Position numbers and translations under genes: made by a program. Shown piece by piece: positions 32,826-43,268 of a stretch of 62,206 bases of DNA. The stretch's first letter is position 1; every line of letters starts with the position of its first letter. The DNA is from Nemertoderma westbladi (Eukaryota > Xenacoelomorpha > Nemertodermatida > Nemertodermatidae): assembly GCA_032718475.1 (NCBI GenBank), contig JAUCBJ010000987.1, forward strand, positions 1 through 62,206, given 5' to 3'. A model generated the notes under the pieces. It saw nothing but the letters and a program-made list of their open reading frames with translations. It made no database searches and was not told where the DNA came from.

Positions 32826-34017
32826 CTATCCGCACTTCCACTCTAGTGTCTCTAGTCTCTCAGTGTCTACCACTCTCGCTAGCCTCCACTGGTTAATGAT
32901 GATTGTGTCGTCAGTGACGATCACCAAGTCACCTTTCTTCAACTCTCTAGTGGTGTTTCTCCACTTGCTCCTCCTGTGTAATGTGGGTAGGTATTCCTCG
33001 ACCCACCTCCTCCAATACTCGGCGCTTATCGCCTTGGCGACTTTCCAACTCTGTCGGGAGTGTATGTCATCTGGGTCTACACCCTGCATGTCGATGGTCG
33101 CCGGCCTTTCTATCAGAAAGTGGCCCGGTGTTAGTACGTCTAGTGATTCTGGGTCATCATTCTCCGGGTATAGCGGTCTGCTATTGATGATTCACTCACA
33201 CTTAGCTAGCACCGTTCTTAGTATGTCCTCAGTGACCATGTGGGTGTTCATCAACTTTGTCATCAGACGTTTAGAGCTACCCACAAGCCTCTCGACACAT
33301 CCTAAAGTATGTGGCACATACGGCGTCCTCCTTTCCCATTTCACCTGTCGCCTCTTCATGGCCGCCCTGACATCGTCTCCCTCTAGGATGTCAAAGGCCT
33401 CTGCCAACTCGTTCTCCGCTCCCACAAAGTTAGTCCCATTGTTGGAATAGATCACTGCGATTGTTCCACCTTTGCGGTCTCTAAATCTCTCTAAGGCATT
33501 AATGAATGCTGATGCCGTAGCGTCCTGCGCGAGTTCTATTCCTACCGCCCTCGTGTTGTTGCATACGAAGATGATGCCGTAGCGTTTCTCCGTGTGTCAC
33601 ATCACCCTGATCTTAATCGGCCCGAACATGTCTACGCCGCAGTGCATGAATGGCGGGTCGTGCTGTCTCACTCTACTGGCCGGTAATGGCGCCATCTCCT
33701 GTACGGCCCTCTCCTTTCTCGTCCGTCGGCAGGTCTGGCACTGCCCCACTACCGCCTTCACCTTCTTCCTTAGCTGCATGATCCATAAAGTCCTCCATAT
33801 CTCTGTGAGGGTCTGGTTGGTGCCTCCGTGTAATATCGACTTGTGGGAGTCCCAAATGATCTGGTGGACTATCGGCGATTTGTTGGGAATGATTACGGGT
33901 TTTGGTGGGATGATTAGGCTGTTGTTGTTCAGCACTCTGGAGTTCATCACCAGAATCCCATCATCGTTTAGTTGAGGGGACAGCGCGTTGAGCTCGCTGA
34001 CCCGACGAAGATGTTGT
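32826..34017 (-). pseudogene. BEL/Pao integrase of element B (decayed)
   Basis: One frame, interrupted by two in-frame TGA codons (near 33597 and 33192). Recognisable parts in order: N-terminal zinc-binding region with H...H and QCQTCRR; catalytic core with GVDMFGPI (first Asp) and IYSNNGTNFVG, where the second catalytic Asp is Asn; a CVERLVGSSKR segment holding the Glu; and a C-terminal domain (SRQSWKVAKAISAEYWRRW, then KKGDLVIVTDD) of the DUF5641 kind. The upstream part of pol is replaced by a LINE fragment. The enzyme would be dead from the Asp loss alone. Confidence 0.85.
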
Positions 34018-34106
34018 TTATATGTTTATATATATATGTAAAGGTTATGAGGTCTCGGGACCGGTACTAATGCTTTACTCCGATATAACGGTGTTACTTA
34101 CATTAG

Positions 34107-35426
34107 TTACCGGTACCTGCTGATGGGTGCCCGGTTGGGAATCCGCACTAGGTGGTAGTGGCGTCGCTCCTGCTGCTGAGGTTGTGAGGAGCTACGGGCA
34201 ACTGAGAGGGAACCGGTAGGCCGCTGTTGGGAGACGAAGTTACCGATACGACAGTAACGGGGCCAGATCTCACCACCAAGAAGAATATCCGCTTCTTCAT
34301 CTTTACAGCTGATAATGAACGAACGGTACGATGGATTTGGGTTGGATCCAATGGCCATACACTTGATATCCAGGTTAACTTTACACTTTACATAAGCTGT
34401 AAGCTCCTGAGCTTGAACCTCGGGAGCACAACCAGTTAAGAACAACTTGCGAAGTGGCTGAACAGTGGCAAACCCCAATGAGCTGGACTTACCATGAATG
34501 TATTTTGTTCGATGACCCAGTGGCTGTGAGCGACGCCCATCATCCCCAGATCCGCGAGCCGGTACTTTGCGAGCACTCGTTGGTTCCTTATCCTTAACTG
34601 GTTTGCCTGCACGCCCAACCTTGACGTATGGCACCCCGCCATCCCATCTGTAGGCTGGCCAGGAAGAGGTAGTCACATTCAACTGAATTGGACGTGGTAT
34701 GACCTCTTCGATCGATGCGGTAGACTCGGAGTTGGAATCCAGCTGATCGGTACCGGTAAGGTCAGGTACCAAAAAAATTGACTTAGGGGTAGGTTTCTTC
34801 TTTCTCTGCCTCTTGGACTTGGACTAAGAATTAACCGCCTCCGCGACATTCAGACCACCAGAGACCGAACTGAGGCCTGCACTAGTACAGGTGCCGGTAG
34901 CAGTATCGGGGGTTGCAGCAGAACAACTGACGACAGTCGGGGCGTTTAGATTACTCTCCATTACCACAATACGATCCTGGGGAGAGCTAACCATGTTTAG
35001 AAGGAACAGCATATCAGAGTCTGTAGACCCAAATGGCGGGATAACAGATAGATCGCACGGAACGAAAATTGGCCTAGGTTCCAAGGACTGGAACCCTGGA
35101 AATTCGAACATCTCTAGGATATCCTTTACAATAAGTTTCCTCATATCCTCACCTTGTTTCCTGTTCTTCACGAAGCTCTGTTTCGAAAGACCAGCTCTCC
35201 TCTCGTTCGAGCTACCCGAACCCGACGATAGCAAATTTAAGAGAAGGGTCTTGGCCTCCTTCAGCAGCGCATCTGGAAACTTTGGCCACGGCCCAATGAC
35301 AGCGGCAATTGAGTTGGGGTGCAACCCACGGGTGTGGGAGGTCCAGATGTAGGCTAAAATATCATTCCCTACATGACAGCAGGGACTAACAGCAACAACG
35401 GGTGGTATGTCCTCATCTAAGGTCAT
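34107..35426 (-). pseudogene. LINE ORF1-like protein inserted in element B, with one in-frame TAG
   Basis: Two stretches of 200 and 221 codons in the same frame, separated by one TAG at 34824-34826. The first part is a globular domain (ILAYIWTSHTRGLHPN, then a KNRKQGEDMRKLIVKDILEM helix), the second a basic linker and a C-terminal RRM-like segment (SYRSFIIS...ILLGGEIWPRY) of the type found at the end of many invertebrate LINE ORF1 proteins. It sits where protease and reverse transcriptase of element B should be, so it is probably part of a LINE that inserted there. It encodes nucleic-acid binding rather than an enzyme. Confidence 0.55.
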
Positions 35427-35658
35427 ACTCTCTGTGGTGCAGCAGTAGGTACCAGGGTCCGGGACCGGGGTAGGCAGAAGGCAGGTAGGTGGTAGGTACT
35501 ATCTGTAATATGGCGGTACCAGTTTCAGTGTTTACCAGTTGTAGGTTATGAAATTGGCAGACTCACCGTAAGTCACCATATAATAGGTGGGAGCTGCTGC
35601 TTATATAAGCCACTGCTTCCAGTATATTTTATTATTTTTGCCATTTATTATTTATATA

Positions 35659-37418
35659 CTACAGTCGGAGTACTATAGTAGGGAGTCTTTCTACTCTTAT
35701 AATTTGGTCTGTTGACTCTCTATTACTTACGTCTACATTAGCTAGCTCCCTTCTCACCGTAGGGGGTAAGTTAGGCAACTTATGTCTGTGGGTCGCTCTT
35801 CTACGTCCATTTGAACGAGATTTATTACTTTTACACTCGGAATCAGTATTAGTACCTTCATCTGAGGAGGTAAATCTATGTCTTCTGGGAGTAGATCGAC
35901 TCAGTAGTTGCATCTGAGTAGCTGCCATTTGTTTATTTAAGTAATTTTGTTTTGCCTGAATGCTCTCCAACTCTAGTTTTACCTTTGCTTCAGCTGCCCT
36001 TCGTTCAGCTTCTACTGTGGCAGCTTTACGTTCTACTTCTGCCGCCGCTGCCTTTTGGTTAACTTCCGCTGCTACTGCTGCCGCCTTTCTATCAGCTTCT
36101 GCTGTTGCAGCCGTTGCCGCCGCTGCTCTTTTATCAGCTTCTGCTGCTGCCGCTGCTGCCTTTTTATCAGCTTCTGCCGCTGCCGCCTTTCTATCAACTT
36201 CTGCTGCTGCAGCTTTTAATTCAGCTTCCGCAGTTGCAGCTCGTTTCCGATCTTATATCTGTCCTTTCTTTATTTGTTCTCTTTTGTCCATCTCGATGAG
36301 AATGCTTTCATCAAATTTAGCCTGCTCCACAGCTAATATCTCCGCATCTTGGGAGTCCAAAATGAATTTGGCTTCTTCACTATTGGGGTGAAGACCAGCT
36401 AGAAGTCTCCTTAGCTCTTTGTCACCTATAAATCATTGATAATCCAACAGATAGATGTCAATAGCATCCTTCTTCTGCGGTTTTTTGGATACCGCCTCGC
36501 CTTCCATATGGGAGAAAGTTGCATCGGTTGATTCTCCACAGGCTATGCGTTCAGCTAGCTGAGCCTTCCATTGTGTTGTTCCCTGGACTTTAGCATTCAC
36601 TCGTTGGAACCAAGTCTTTACTGCCACCTGCAGCGATGTATCTTGACTTCTCTTCGAGGCCTCTTCAAAGGCTGAAAGGATTAATCTGATCCTCAATATA
36701 TGTTCTCTTACTTGGTAAAGCAGTTCTCCCTGCTCTTGAGGTCCCTGTTGTTGTTGAAATAACTGTGCTTCTACTCGTCCCAAGGAGTTGAAGAATCCCT
36801 GGACATATCCTGCTGCTGACCTCTTCCATACAGCAGGATCTCGGGTGTCCCTAACTACGCCCATTTGATATAAATTTTCCCAGGCAGCCCTGATAAGTTA
36901 AATGGGAGTCCGGGTCCGGGGAAGTTCCATTGAGTCTCTACAATAGACCTTAGTTCTTCCAACGGGTATCCAGCGTAACTGTCCCTGGTCGATCTCATAT
37001 ATCTCATCCAGTCCGCTTGATGTTCTTCTACGGCTATAAGTACTCTAGTGAGCACTGCCCCAGGAAGAATCAAAAGTGGGTCGTGATATACCACTGTTTC
37101 CATCCTTGCTCCGATCTCGGGCGTTAACTCTTCGGTGTCGGAACTAGAGTTACTACGCAGTTGAGAAATAACTTCTCGGTTCGGGTACTGTTGCTGTTTT
37201 TCAGCCGTCGCTTGGTCTCGCTTAACTTGAGCCCTTGTGCTTATAATAGACCTATGGTGCTTCACTAGCCTAGGGTCCGACACGACTACTGTAGGGATGA
37301 CCTTTCTTACAGTAGGAGGGGACTTAGACTTTGGTCGGGGCCTTCCTATGCTTTGATCTGGGTCACAGATCGTCCTTTCCAAGAGACTATCTGACAGTGT
37401 TTGTTTTGTGTCAGACAT
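35659..37418 (-). pseudogene. Gag-like protein of element B (broken copy of the element A protein)
   Basis: Begins with the same MSDTKQ as the protein at 2-1618 and follows it closely, but a one-base deletion near 36880 shifts the frame, a TGA near 36433 replaces an Arg codon, and a TAA lies near 36255 in the coiled coil. The last readable part (MESIQAKQNYLNKQM on to a basic, Arg-rich region) ends with TAG at 35659. It lies at the 5' end of element B and is a decayed structural protein gene. Confidence 0.8.
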
Positions 37419-38530
37419 AATTTATTTTATAGTTGAATGCCTATCACGATAATAACAGTTAAAGTAAGTCTAGGGGAAATCAGTATCAACTGTCAGTCTC
37501 GTAGTTACCGATATTGCTACTCAATGTAACATGGTATATATCTAGTATTAGAATACCGGTATACACCTATAGTATATATAACAGTATTATTACAGACTAT
37601 GATCAGTCACAGAATACCGGTATATAAGTTTAGCCTAATTTATATAAATATATAATAAGCTTACTGTAAACACCGGTAATGTCAATAATTTAATAATAAC
37701 TGATTATCCAAATTTTAGGAATTATTTCCCTTTACTTTATGGCTGATATTAAGCAGTAGGTTCTACTGATATTAAGACCTTTTGATGTATAATAGGCCTA
37801 TTAATTTATAAATCTGATTGAGTTAATTTATAAATATATATATATATATATATACCCGTGATGGGTTTTGTCAATATTTGAAATAAATGTTATTATTTCT
37901 GAGTAAGAAGTCACTACACAGAGGCTGGACGCTCTCAGTGGAGTGCTACTTGTTAAGACACTAAATACTGATAATTCTACTTAACTAAGTTACTTATCAC
38001 TACAAATTACTTACGTATCGGGTTAAGATTACACAATCTCTAAATAAACAATGAACAAGTTAAAGTACAATTTTTAGGGTAATTTAACAAGAAATTTACG
38101 AACCAGACTAACAAAGAGTTAGAATTTCTGGTTCTTACAGACTGACAGGAATTGAGGTATTTTGAAACCACTAAAGTAGTATTCAGTACGTTGTGTTGTC
38201 CAGATAAGGAAATGCCACCGCCTGACTGCTTATAGTCTACACTATACGCACTACTTACCCAGAGTGTCCTATACCTAGAGATTACTTATCGAAGCCAACT
38301 ATAGCTAATGGACCTATTAACCACGTTACAACACAAATATACTGCCTACGCACTAAATTAACTTTCAGGAAAGCACTGTACTCTAAACCCTAAATTAGGT
38401 ACTAGCTCTTATACAATATATAACTTACAGTTAAATATATGTGAACAGCCAAAAGAGCCACGGTATCTGCTGGAGTGACCGGAGCACTAAAACACCAGTC
38501 TGTCCTACTCCAAGCAGTCCTGAAGTAGTA
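37419..38530 (-). other. Leader/LTR part of element B, left of the element C insertion
   Basis: Matches 1619-2835 of element A in order, including the spaced TACCGGTA words. It continues at 57247 on the other side of element C. Confidence 0.75.
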
Positions 38531-38535
38531 CCGGG
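38531..38535. repeat. Target site duplication of element C, left
   Basis: CCGGG directly before the TG of the left LTR, matching 57242-57246 at the other end. Confidence 0.8.
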
Positions 38536-40717
38536 TGATAAACAACCGCGACCTCTATACTAACAGCAGAACTGTTGAACAGACAAATACCCGTTAATAT
38601 CCTTCTGCCAACCTAATGAGCTCTCGTCTAACCAATAAGACACAAAGACTGCTCTACTGTTAAGTAAAGGGGATCAGGAGCGTGATATTACTAAATTGTA
38701 AAGGTTGCTAAATACAAAACCGCTACTTACCGTTAGATGGCGCTAATCTGCCGTCCGCTAATATATTTACTAAATTTACACAACTCCTGCAAAATCGCTT
38801 GTTCCTTTCTCTACCGATCGTTCGATAGAGAGCTAACTGTTCGAATCTATGAGCCACGCGGGAATAACCAAAACAATAAACCCGAGTCGGCTCCCTAAGC
38901 TTACTTAAGACGAGTGCGAGAGGCTTTGCACTCAGAGTATTCTTACGCCTAATTTTACCACTATCAAAGCACGCTATTGCCTACGTCCTTTCTAATCGCG
39001 AATACTGGGGGTTCCCTAACGTAATGTGTGAATGCGAGAATATTTAAAATATCAAAATGGTACAGTATTTGTCTTTACGTGGATAGTATCACTCTGGGTC
39101 TAAACTTGCCTGCCGCTGGCTTTAGGCCAGCAAATTACTAGCGTGTTGTGTGTACCGAATAGTGCGATCTAGCTGATTGCCCGCTAATGCAAATAACCGC
39201 TCAGCGTGAATAGTTTACAGTACTCTAATTATTACCTTAGCTACTCTCCGCTATGCTGCGTACTAATTCCTAATTTTTACTAATCAATTACAGTCACAAA
39301 TATGTAACAGCGTACTAATTACTAAGAGTTCCAGAACGCGTAATTCTAATTTACTACGCAACAGGTTTCGCTAGTAACAGCCTAAATTGCCGTATTACTT
39401 TGACCTAATCAGTAACTAATTGTTGTAACTAAGAAATAGAAATCAATCAAAGAGAAAGGGGCGCCTACCTAAACATTCATAATCATAGGCACACTTCAGT
39501 ATCACACCAATCAGCATCAGCAATCACAGTTCGCAATTATGCAGTTAACTACTGTATAGCTCACAATTATGCGATTCACTATTCGTACTCCACACTCAAC
39601 GTTATAATACGCGCAGGCCTCTCCCGGATACATCTAGGCTTCCTAACTAACCCGATTCCTGCCCCCCTAATACTAAATAGAGACGAAACCTGGATCATCA
39701 GCCCCCTAGTTACTGTACCGGCGAATGGTCTGCGTGTTACAGTGCAAATGCCCGCCCGCAACGGTGAACCAGCGTTGCCCGTCTTTGAATCCTCCGCTCT
39801 CCCCTAGTCGCTCAACCCCCCGATGTGCCCACCGCCTACTGGCACCTTAGCCCTCATTATGCTAATAGCTACCGTAGCGGCACATGCAAATCACAAAGTC
39901 TGACAGTCTCAGAAATCCCTTAGGATTATTGCGTAGAAAGGAATCACATAGAACCATTAACAAAGATAGAAATCATAGTTCCAGTTGTAATTAGCAGTAA
40001 TCGATAGGATTAATTGAGAAACACAATCAAGAATAATCGCACTAGCAAATCATTTGGAGAAATTAATCGAAAACAGCAAATTGCAGAAATACGCTAAAAT
40101 ATCAGTCAAAAAATGAATAGAGACAGCTCAGCAAGTACAAGGGTGATAGATAGAGCTCTACCGGCACACCGCCAATTTATAGGTGATCCGAGTGGGATGA
40201 TGCAATAGGGTGACTCAATCGCTCTCCTATTGGCTCTCCAGTCCGCGCTAGCATTAAACCAAGCTGGAAGCAGTTAGTCCAATAAGGAGGCCGGATTGTA
40301 GCCCTATTGCTCCCCAAACCTCAAATTATTACCATATATGGTAATGGATCATGTTCCTGGCTGCTGAATGGCCAGGACAGCATCCCTATATGCTAGCCCT
40401 ATTGAAGCTAATATCAGCAAGCACGAAATCCAGGGTCCGAATAAACTTGCTACCCTGGAACTATCTACATATATCCTAATACAAAATTACGTAGGTAGGG
40501 CTACATATTATACAAAATGGATGGATTCAAATATATGGGCGTTTTGGTTTCCCTATCTAAATATCATTGTGCTATTATGCCTTATCTAAAATATTATGCT
40601 GCACAACGGACTAATATTGCGTACAGTATAACGGACTAATATATTATACTGTATAATGAACCAATATATTATACTGTATAATGGCTAATAATGTGTACAG
40701 CGCCATATACCGTAACA
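38536..40717 (-). mobile_element. 3' LTR of element C (2182 bp)
   Basis: Begins TGATAAACAACC and ends ATACCGTAACA on the plus strand. Nearly identical to 55087-57241: about ten single-base differences and four to five indels by eye. The near-identity dates the insertion as recent. The 60-codon and 73-codon frames present in both LTRs are probably chance frames. It contains one copy of the AACCAAAACAATAAAC word. Confidence 0.95.
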
Positions 40718-41206
40718 CCGCTCCAAGGGAAATCATATAATGTTTCCCTCCAATTGTAGAAGAGTATAAGGTGATGTATACAAACAAAATAAATTTCTTT
40801 CAAATAATCTAAATAACACAATAATTCTACTATTTACAAATATTGCCATAGATATTGCATAATGAATTTACATACAAATTAAAATTACAAAAATATTATC
40901 TCTCTCAATGTTAACGATTATTACATACAAATTAAATTTACAAAAATACTGTTTCTCATTCGCACTACATAATGATTACTACATACAAGATCAAATATAA
41001 AATTTTGCTAGGGCAAGTGAAAGGAGTAAGCCAAACCCGCAGGTTTGTCTCCCCAATCACTTCCTTCGCCTCTCTCATAATATAAATTCAAATAATTGCG
41101 CAACTAGTGTATATGAGTCTAGTCGGATATTTCTAAAATGCTACAATATACATCAGAGCGACGATGATGTATATATCTAGAGTCTGTCGCCCTGTGATAC
41201 GATGCA
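40718..41206 (-). other. 3' non-coding region of element C
   Basis: Lies between the last gene and the 3' LTR. It has about three loose copies of a TACATACAAATTAAATTTAC repeat (40870-40990) and palindromic module 1. No strong polypurine tract: the bases next to the LTR read TTGGAGCGG on the minus strand. Confidence 0.6.
41015..41062. repeat. Palindromic module 1 of element C
   Basis: Core CAAACCCGCAGGTTTG (41032-41047). Outer arms AAGTGA/TCACTT and GGAG/CTCC can pair. Located after the last gene. Confidence 0.8.
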
Positions 41207-42406
41207 TTAACGACCCGCTCCTGGGTTCTTCGGGCTCGCTCCTCTCTTTCGCCCCCTGCCCAGATACACCAATCGTCCTCTAGTCGACTCTGTTGATGGC
41301 GTCCGTGAGGCGTCACTCCCCGGAACCGGCGACGATGTTCCCTGAGCCCCGACAGACTCCCGGCTCGTACTTCTCCCTCGGCCTCGTCCCAATTGTCGTG
41401 CTCCCGTGGTCGCTTCCGCCAACTCTTCCTTATGCAGTTGCACACGCGCTTTTTCAGACGCTCCCTGCGCCTTGCGCTGCAACCTTTGCGCTTCTATAAT
41501 AGCGTGATAGTGGTCGTCCTTGACTTGATGCTTGTCTTGGACCCCTCCTCCTGGTTCTTTCCGCGAGCTTTGAGCTCCAGCGGTCGTCGCTGTGGTCGCT
41601 GCGATCCTCTGTTCCTCTATCCTCTCAGCGGTCAATGACCCCACTGGCACATGAGTCAACAGGAATTCGTTGCGGTATTGTATAGCCGCCATCCTCCAAT
41701 CACCTCGCGCGCGTACCACTTTTCTAGTCTCCGTAAATACACCCTTCGTGATGCGATCGCAAATAGCAACGAAGTTCCAGGTGTACTTATTGTCCATATT
41801 CAATTGTCTGAAGTATTCTCGGACTACGATAACTCCAGTGTTCTGTGGAAGGTCTTGAGCAGTTAGGATGAGTTCCTGATATTGTGGTAGCGATTGTAGA
41901 TATGGCTCGTACGCAACATGCGATGGGTCTACCGCCCAAAATCCATACCCCGCCTTAAATGGTAACCAACGCATCTGCGCTTGAATATGGTAATCAGCCA
42001 CACTCTCCCACTTATCTAACATCTCCCGAAGTAGGTTAGCGCTATGGTTTTGAAAGGAATCATCTCGCAGCTGACATCTCGCGCTACGATGTCCCTTTAC
42101 CCCACAATATCCGCATTGAGAAATGAAGACGGTGCACGTGTGAAACGAATGGTCGGTCTCATTACACCAACGACAGACCTTATGCGGCGCCTCTACTACC
42201 GCGTCGCACGACTTTAGATTGTGCCTTGTGCTGCCGCACAACTTGCACCTACGCGCTTGTGGAAACCAGGCCCTCTCGTATATGAGGTCTCCAATCGGTT
42301 TCGCACTTCCTTCTTTCCCAATGTCTAATACGATGTCGTCCTCTCCGGTCAACGGTTGTCGATCCGGAACAAAGTAAACATCCTCGCCCTTGTCCTCTAT
42401 CTCCAA
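41207..42406 (-). CDS. Zinc-knuckle, Arg/Gly-rich C-terminal part of the extra protein of element C
   Basis: 399-codon frame ending in TAA. Three perfect retroviral-type zinc knuckles, CX2CX4HX4C, at about residues 54-67 (CKLCGSTRHNLKSC), 78-91 (CRWCNETDHSFHTC) and 98-111 (CGYCGVKGHRSARC). Then a globular region and a C-terminal tail rich in RGRGR and S/T/P. Such knuckles bind single-stranded nucleic acid, so this looks like a second nucleocapsid-like module, distinct from the one in Gag. It overlaps the preceding exonuclease-like frame by 158 bases in a different register; the ATG given is only the first in frame, and the sequence upstream of the knuckles probably belongs to a continuous protein made or once made with the previous frame. 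Confidence 0.7.
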   Translation of the reverse strand: MEIEDKGEDVYFVPDRQPLTGEDDIVLDIGKEGSAKPIGDLIYERAWFPQARRCKLCGSTRHNLKSCDAVVEAPHKVCRWCNETDHSFHTCTVFISQCGYCGVKGHRSARCQLRDDSFQNHSANLLREMLDKWESVADYHIQAQMRWLPFKAGYGFWAVDPSHVAYEPYLQSLPQYQELILTAQDLPQNTGVIVVREYFRQLNMDNKYTWNFVAICDRITKGVFTETRKVVRARGDWRMAAIQYRNEFLLTHVPVGSLTAERIEEQRIAATTATTAGAQSSRKEPGGGVQDKHQVKDDHYHAIIEAQRLQRKAQGASEKARVQLHKEELAEATTGARQLGRGRGRSTSRESVGAQGTSSPVPGSDASRTPSTESTRGRLVYLGRGRKRGASPKNPGAGR

Positions 42407-43268
42407 TATTTCCTCCCGCGTTCGTTTTGGATGTCTTCTCCACCGGAAGATCTACTCCGAACATCTCTACTAATGTCTCCGGCCAGCCCTCCTTAACAGG
42501 TCTATCAGCCTCCGAGTGGAAGGGAGTACCAAACCCGCGGGTTTGATTCCCGAACCACTTCTCCAAAGCTTCTGGCGTCGGATACTCCATCGACGGTCGG
42601 TCTCCCAAATCTCCGATGTTCTGTCGATATACTCCTTCGAATATCGCTAATCCTCTCCTAACCATCGACGTATTCTCTAACGATTGGTTGAAGAACGGGG
42701 TTAAGAAACGCTTCATCACGTCGGATTGGATTCCCCCTTTCGAGCGAACGTATTGATCTCCTCCGTATACCAATGGATGACGCTTCAAAACTCGCGCAAC
42801 GATATCCGCTAATAAACAAGTCACCGTGTTCGACTCAAGCACCAAATAATATTGTAGCGACGCACGGGGTGGCGCGCAAATGTTCCAATACACTAACGCT
42901 TGCCGCTTGAAGTGGGATTTGAACTCCGCTCCCGGTGGCATGTTGTATTCACCATACGCCTCCTCGTACTTCTTCTGCGTCTTTAACTTAAAGTCCCAAT
43001 TATACAATAAGTGTGCTATAAAGCCCATACCAGTCTTGGCAGAGTTGGGATACTCCCTATAAATTCCAATATCCTGTGCCCATAGCAACAATAGCTTGGT
43101 GTCGACAAACGGTCTCGGCAATCTATCTTCCAGATCAGTCATGGCGTTGAAGTCACTCTCCAAATCGCTCTGGACTCCCGATCCTACCTTGACGTAATCT
43201 TGGTTGAGAATAGCCTCTCTAACTTTCTTGGGTAGCATCCTGGCGTCGATACGCTCCGCTCCGTGCAT
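42249..43268 (-). CDS. Exonuclease-like protein of element C, ExoII-ExoIII half
   Basis: 339-codon frame in -1 register to the preceding 581-codon frame (84-base overlap). The segment MLPKKVREAILNQDYVKVGS followed by GVQSDLES and FVDTKLLLLWA matches the ExoII motif (K-V-G...D, Asp35) and the D-T that follows in DnaQ/WRN-type 3'-5' exonucleases (DNA_pol_A_exo1). The ExoIII region keeps a Tyr (KRQALVYWNIC) but has Cys where the catalytic Asp is expected. A homologue in element B has the same order and also lacks that Asp. The last about 55 residues are read in a frame that competes with the zinc-knuckle frame and may not be used. Contains palindromic module 2. Confidence 0.6.
   Translation of the reverse strand: MHGAERIDARMLPKKVREAILNQDYVKVGSGVQSDLESDFNAMTDLEDRLPRPFVDTKLLLLWAQDIGIYREYPNSAKTGMGFIAHLLYNWDFKLKTQKKYEEAYGEYNMPPGAEFKSHFKRQALVYWNICAPPRASLQYYLVLESNTVTCLLADIVARVLKRHPLVYGGDQYVRSKGGIQSDVMKRFLTPFFNQSLENTSMVRRGLAIFEGVYRQNIGDLGDRPSMEYPTPEALEKWFGNQTRGFGTPFHSEADRPVKEGWPETLVEMFGVDLPVEKTSKTNAGGNIGDRGQGRGCLLCSGSTTVDRRGRHRIRHWERRKCETDWRPHIREGLVSTSA
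42515..42559. repeat. Palindromic module 2 of element C
   Basis: Core CAAACCCGCGGGTTTG, a perfect 16-bp palindrome (42530-42545). Outer arms AGTGG/CCACT and GGGA/TCCC can pair. In frame within the exonuclease-like gene. Confidence 0.85.

Noticed and set aside
39579-40589. Open frames inside the element C LTRs, also at 56130-57113
   Set aside because: Identical because the LTRs are identical; short and without domain features.
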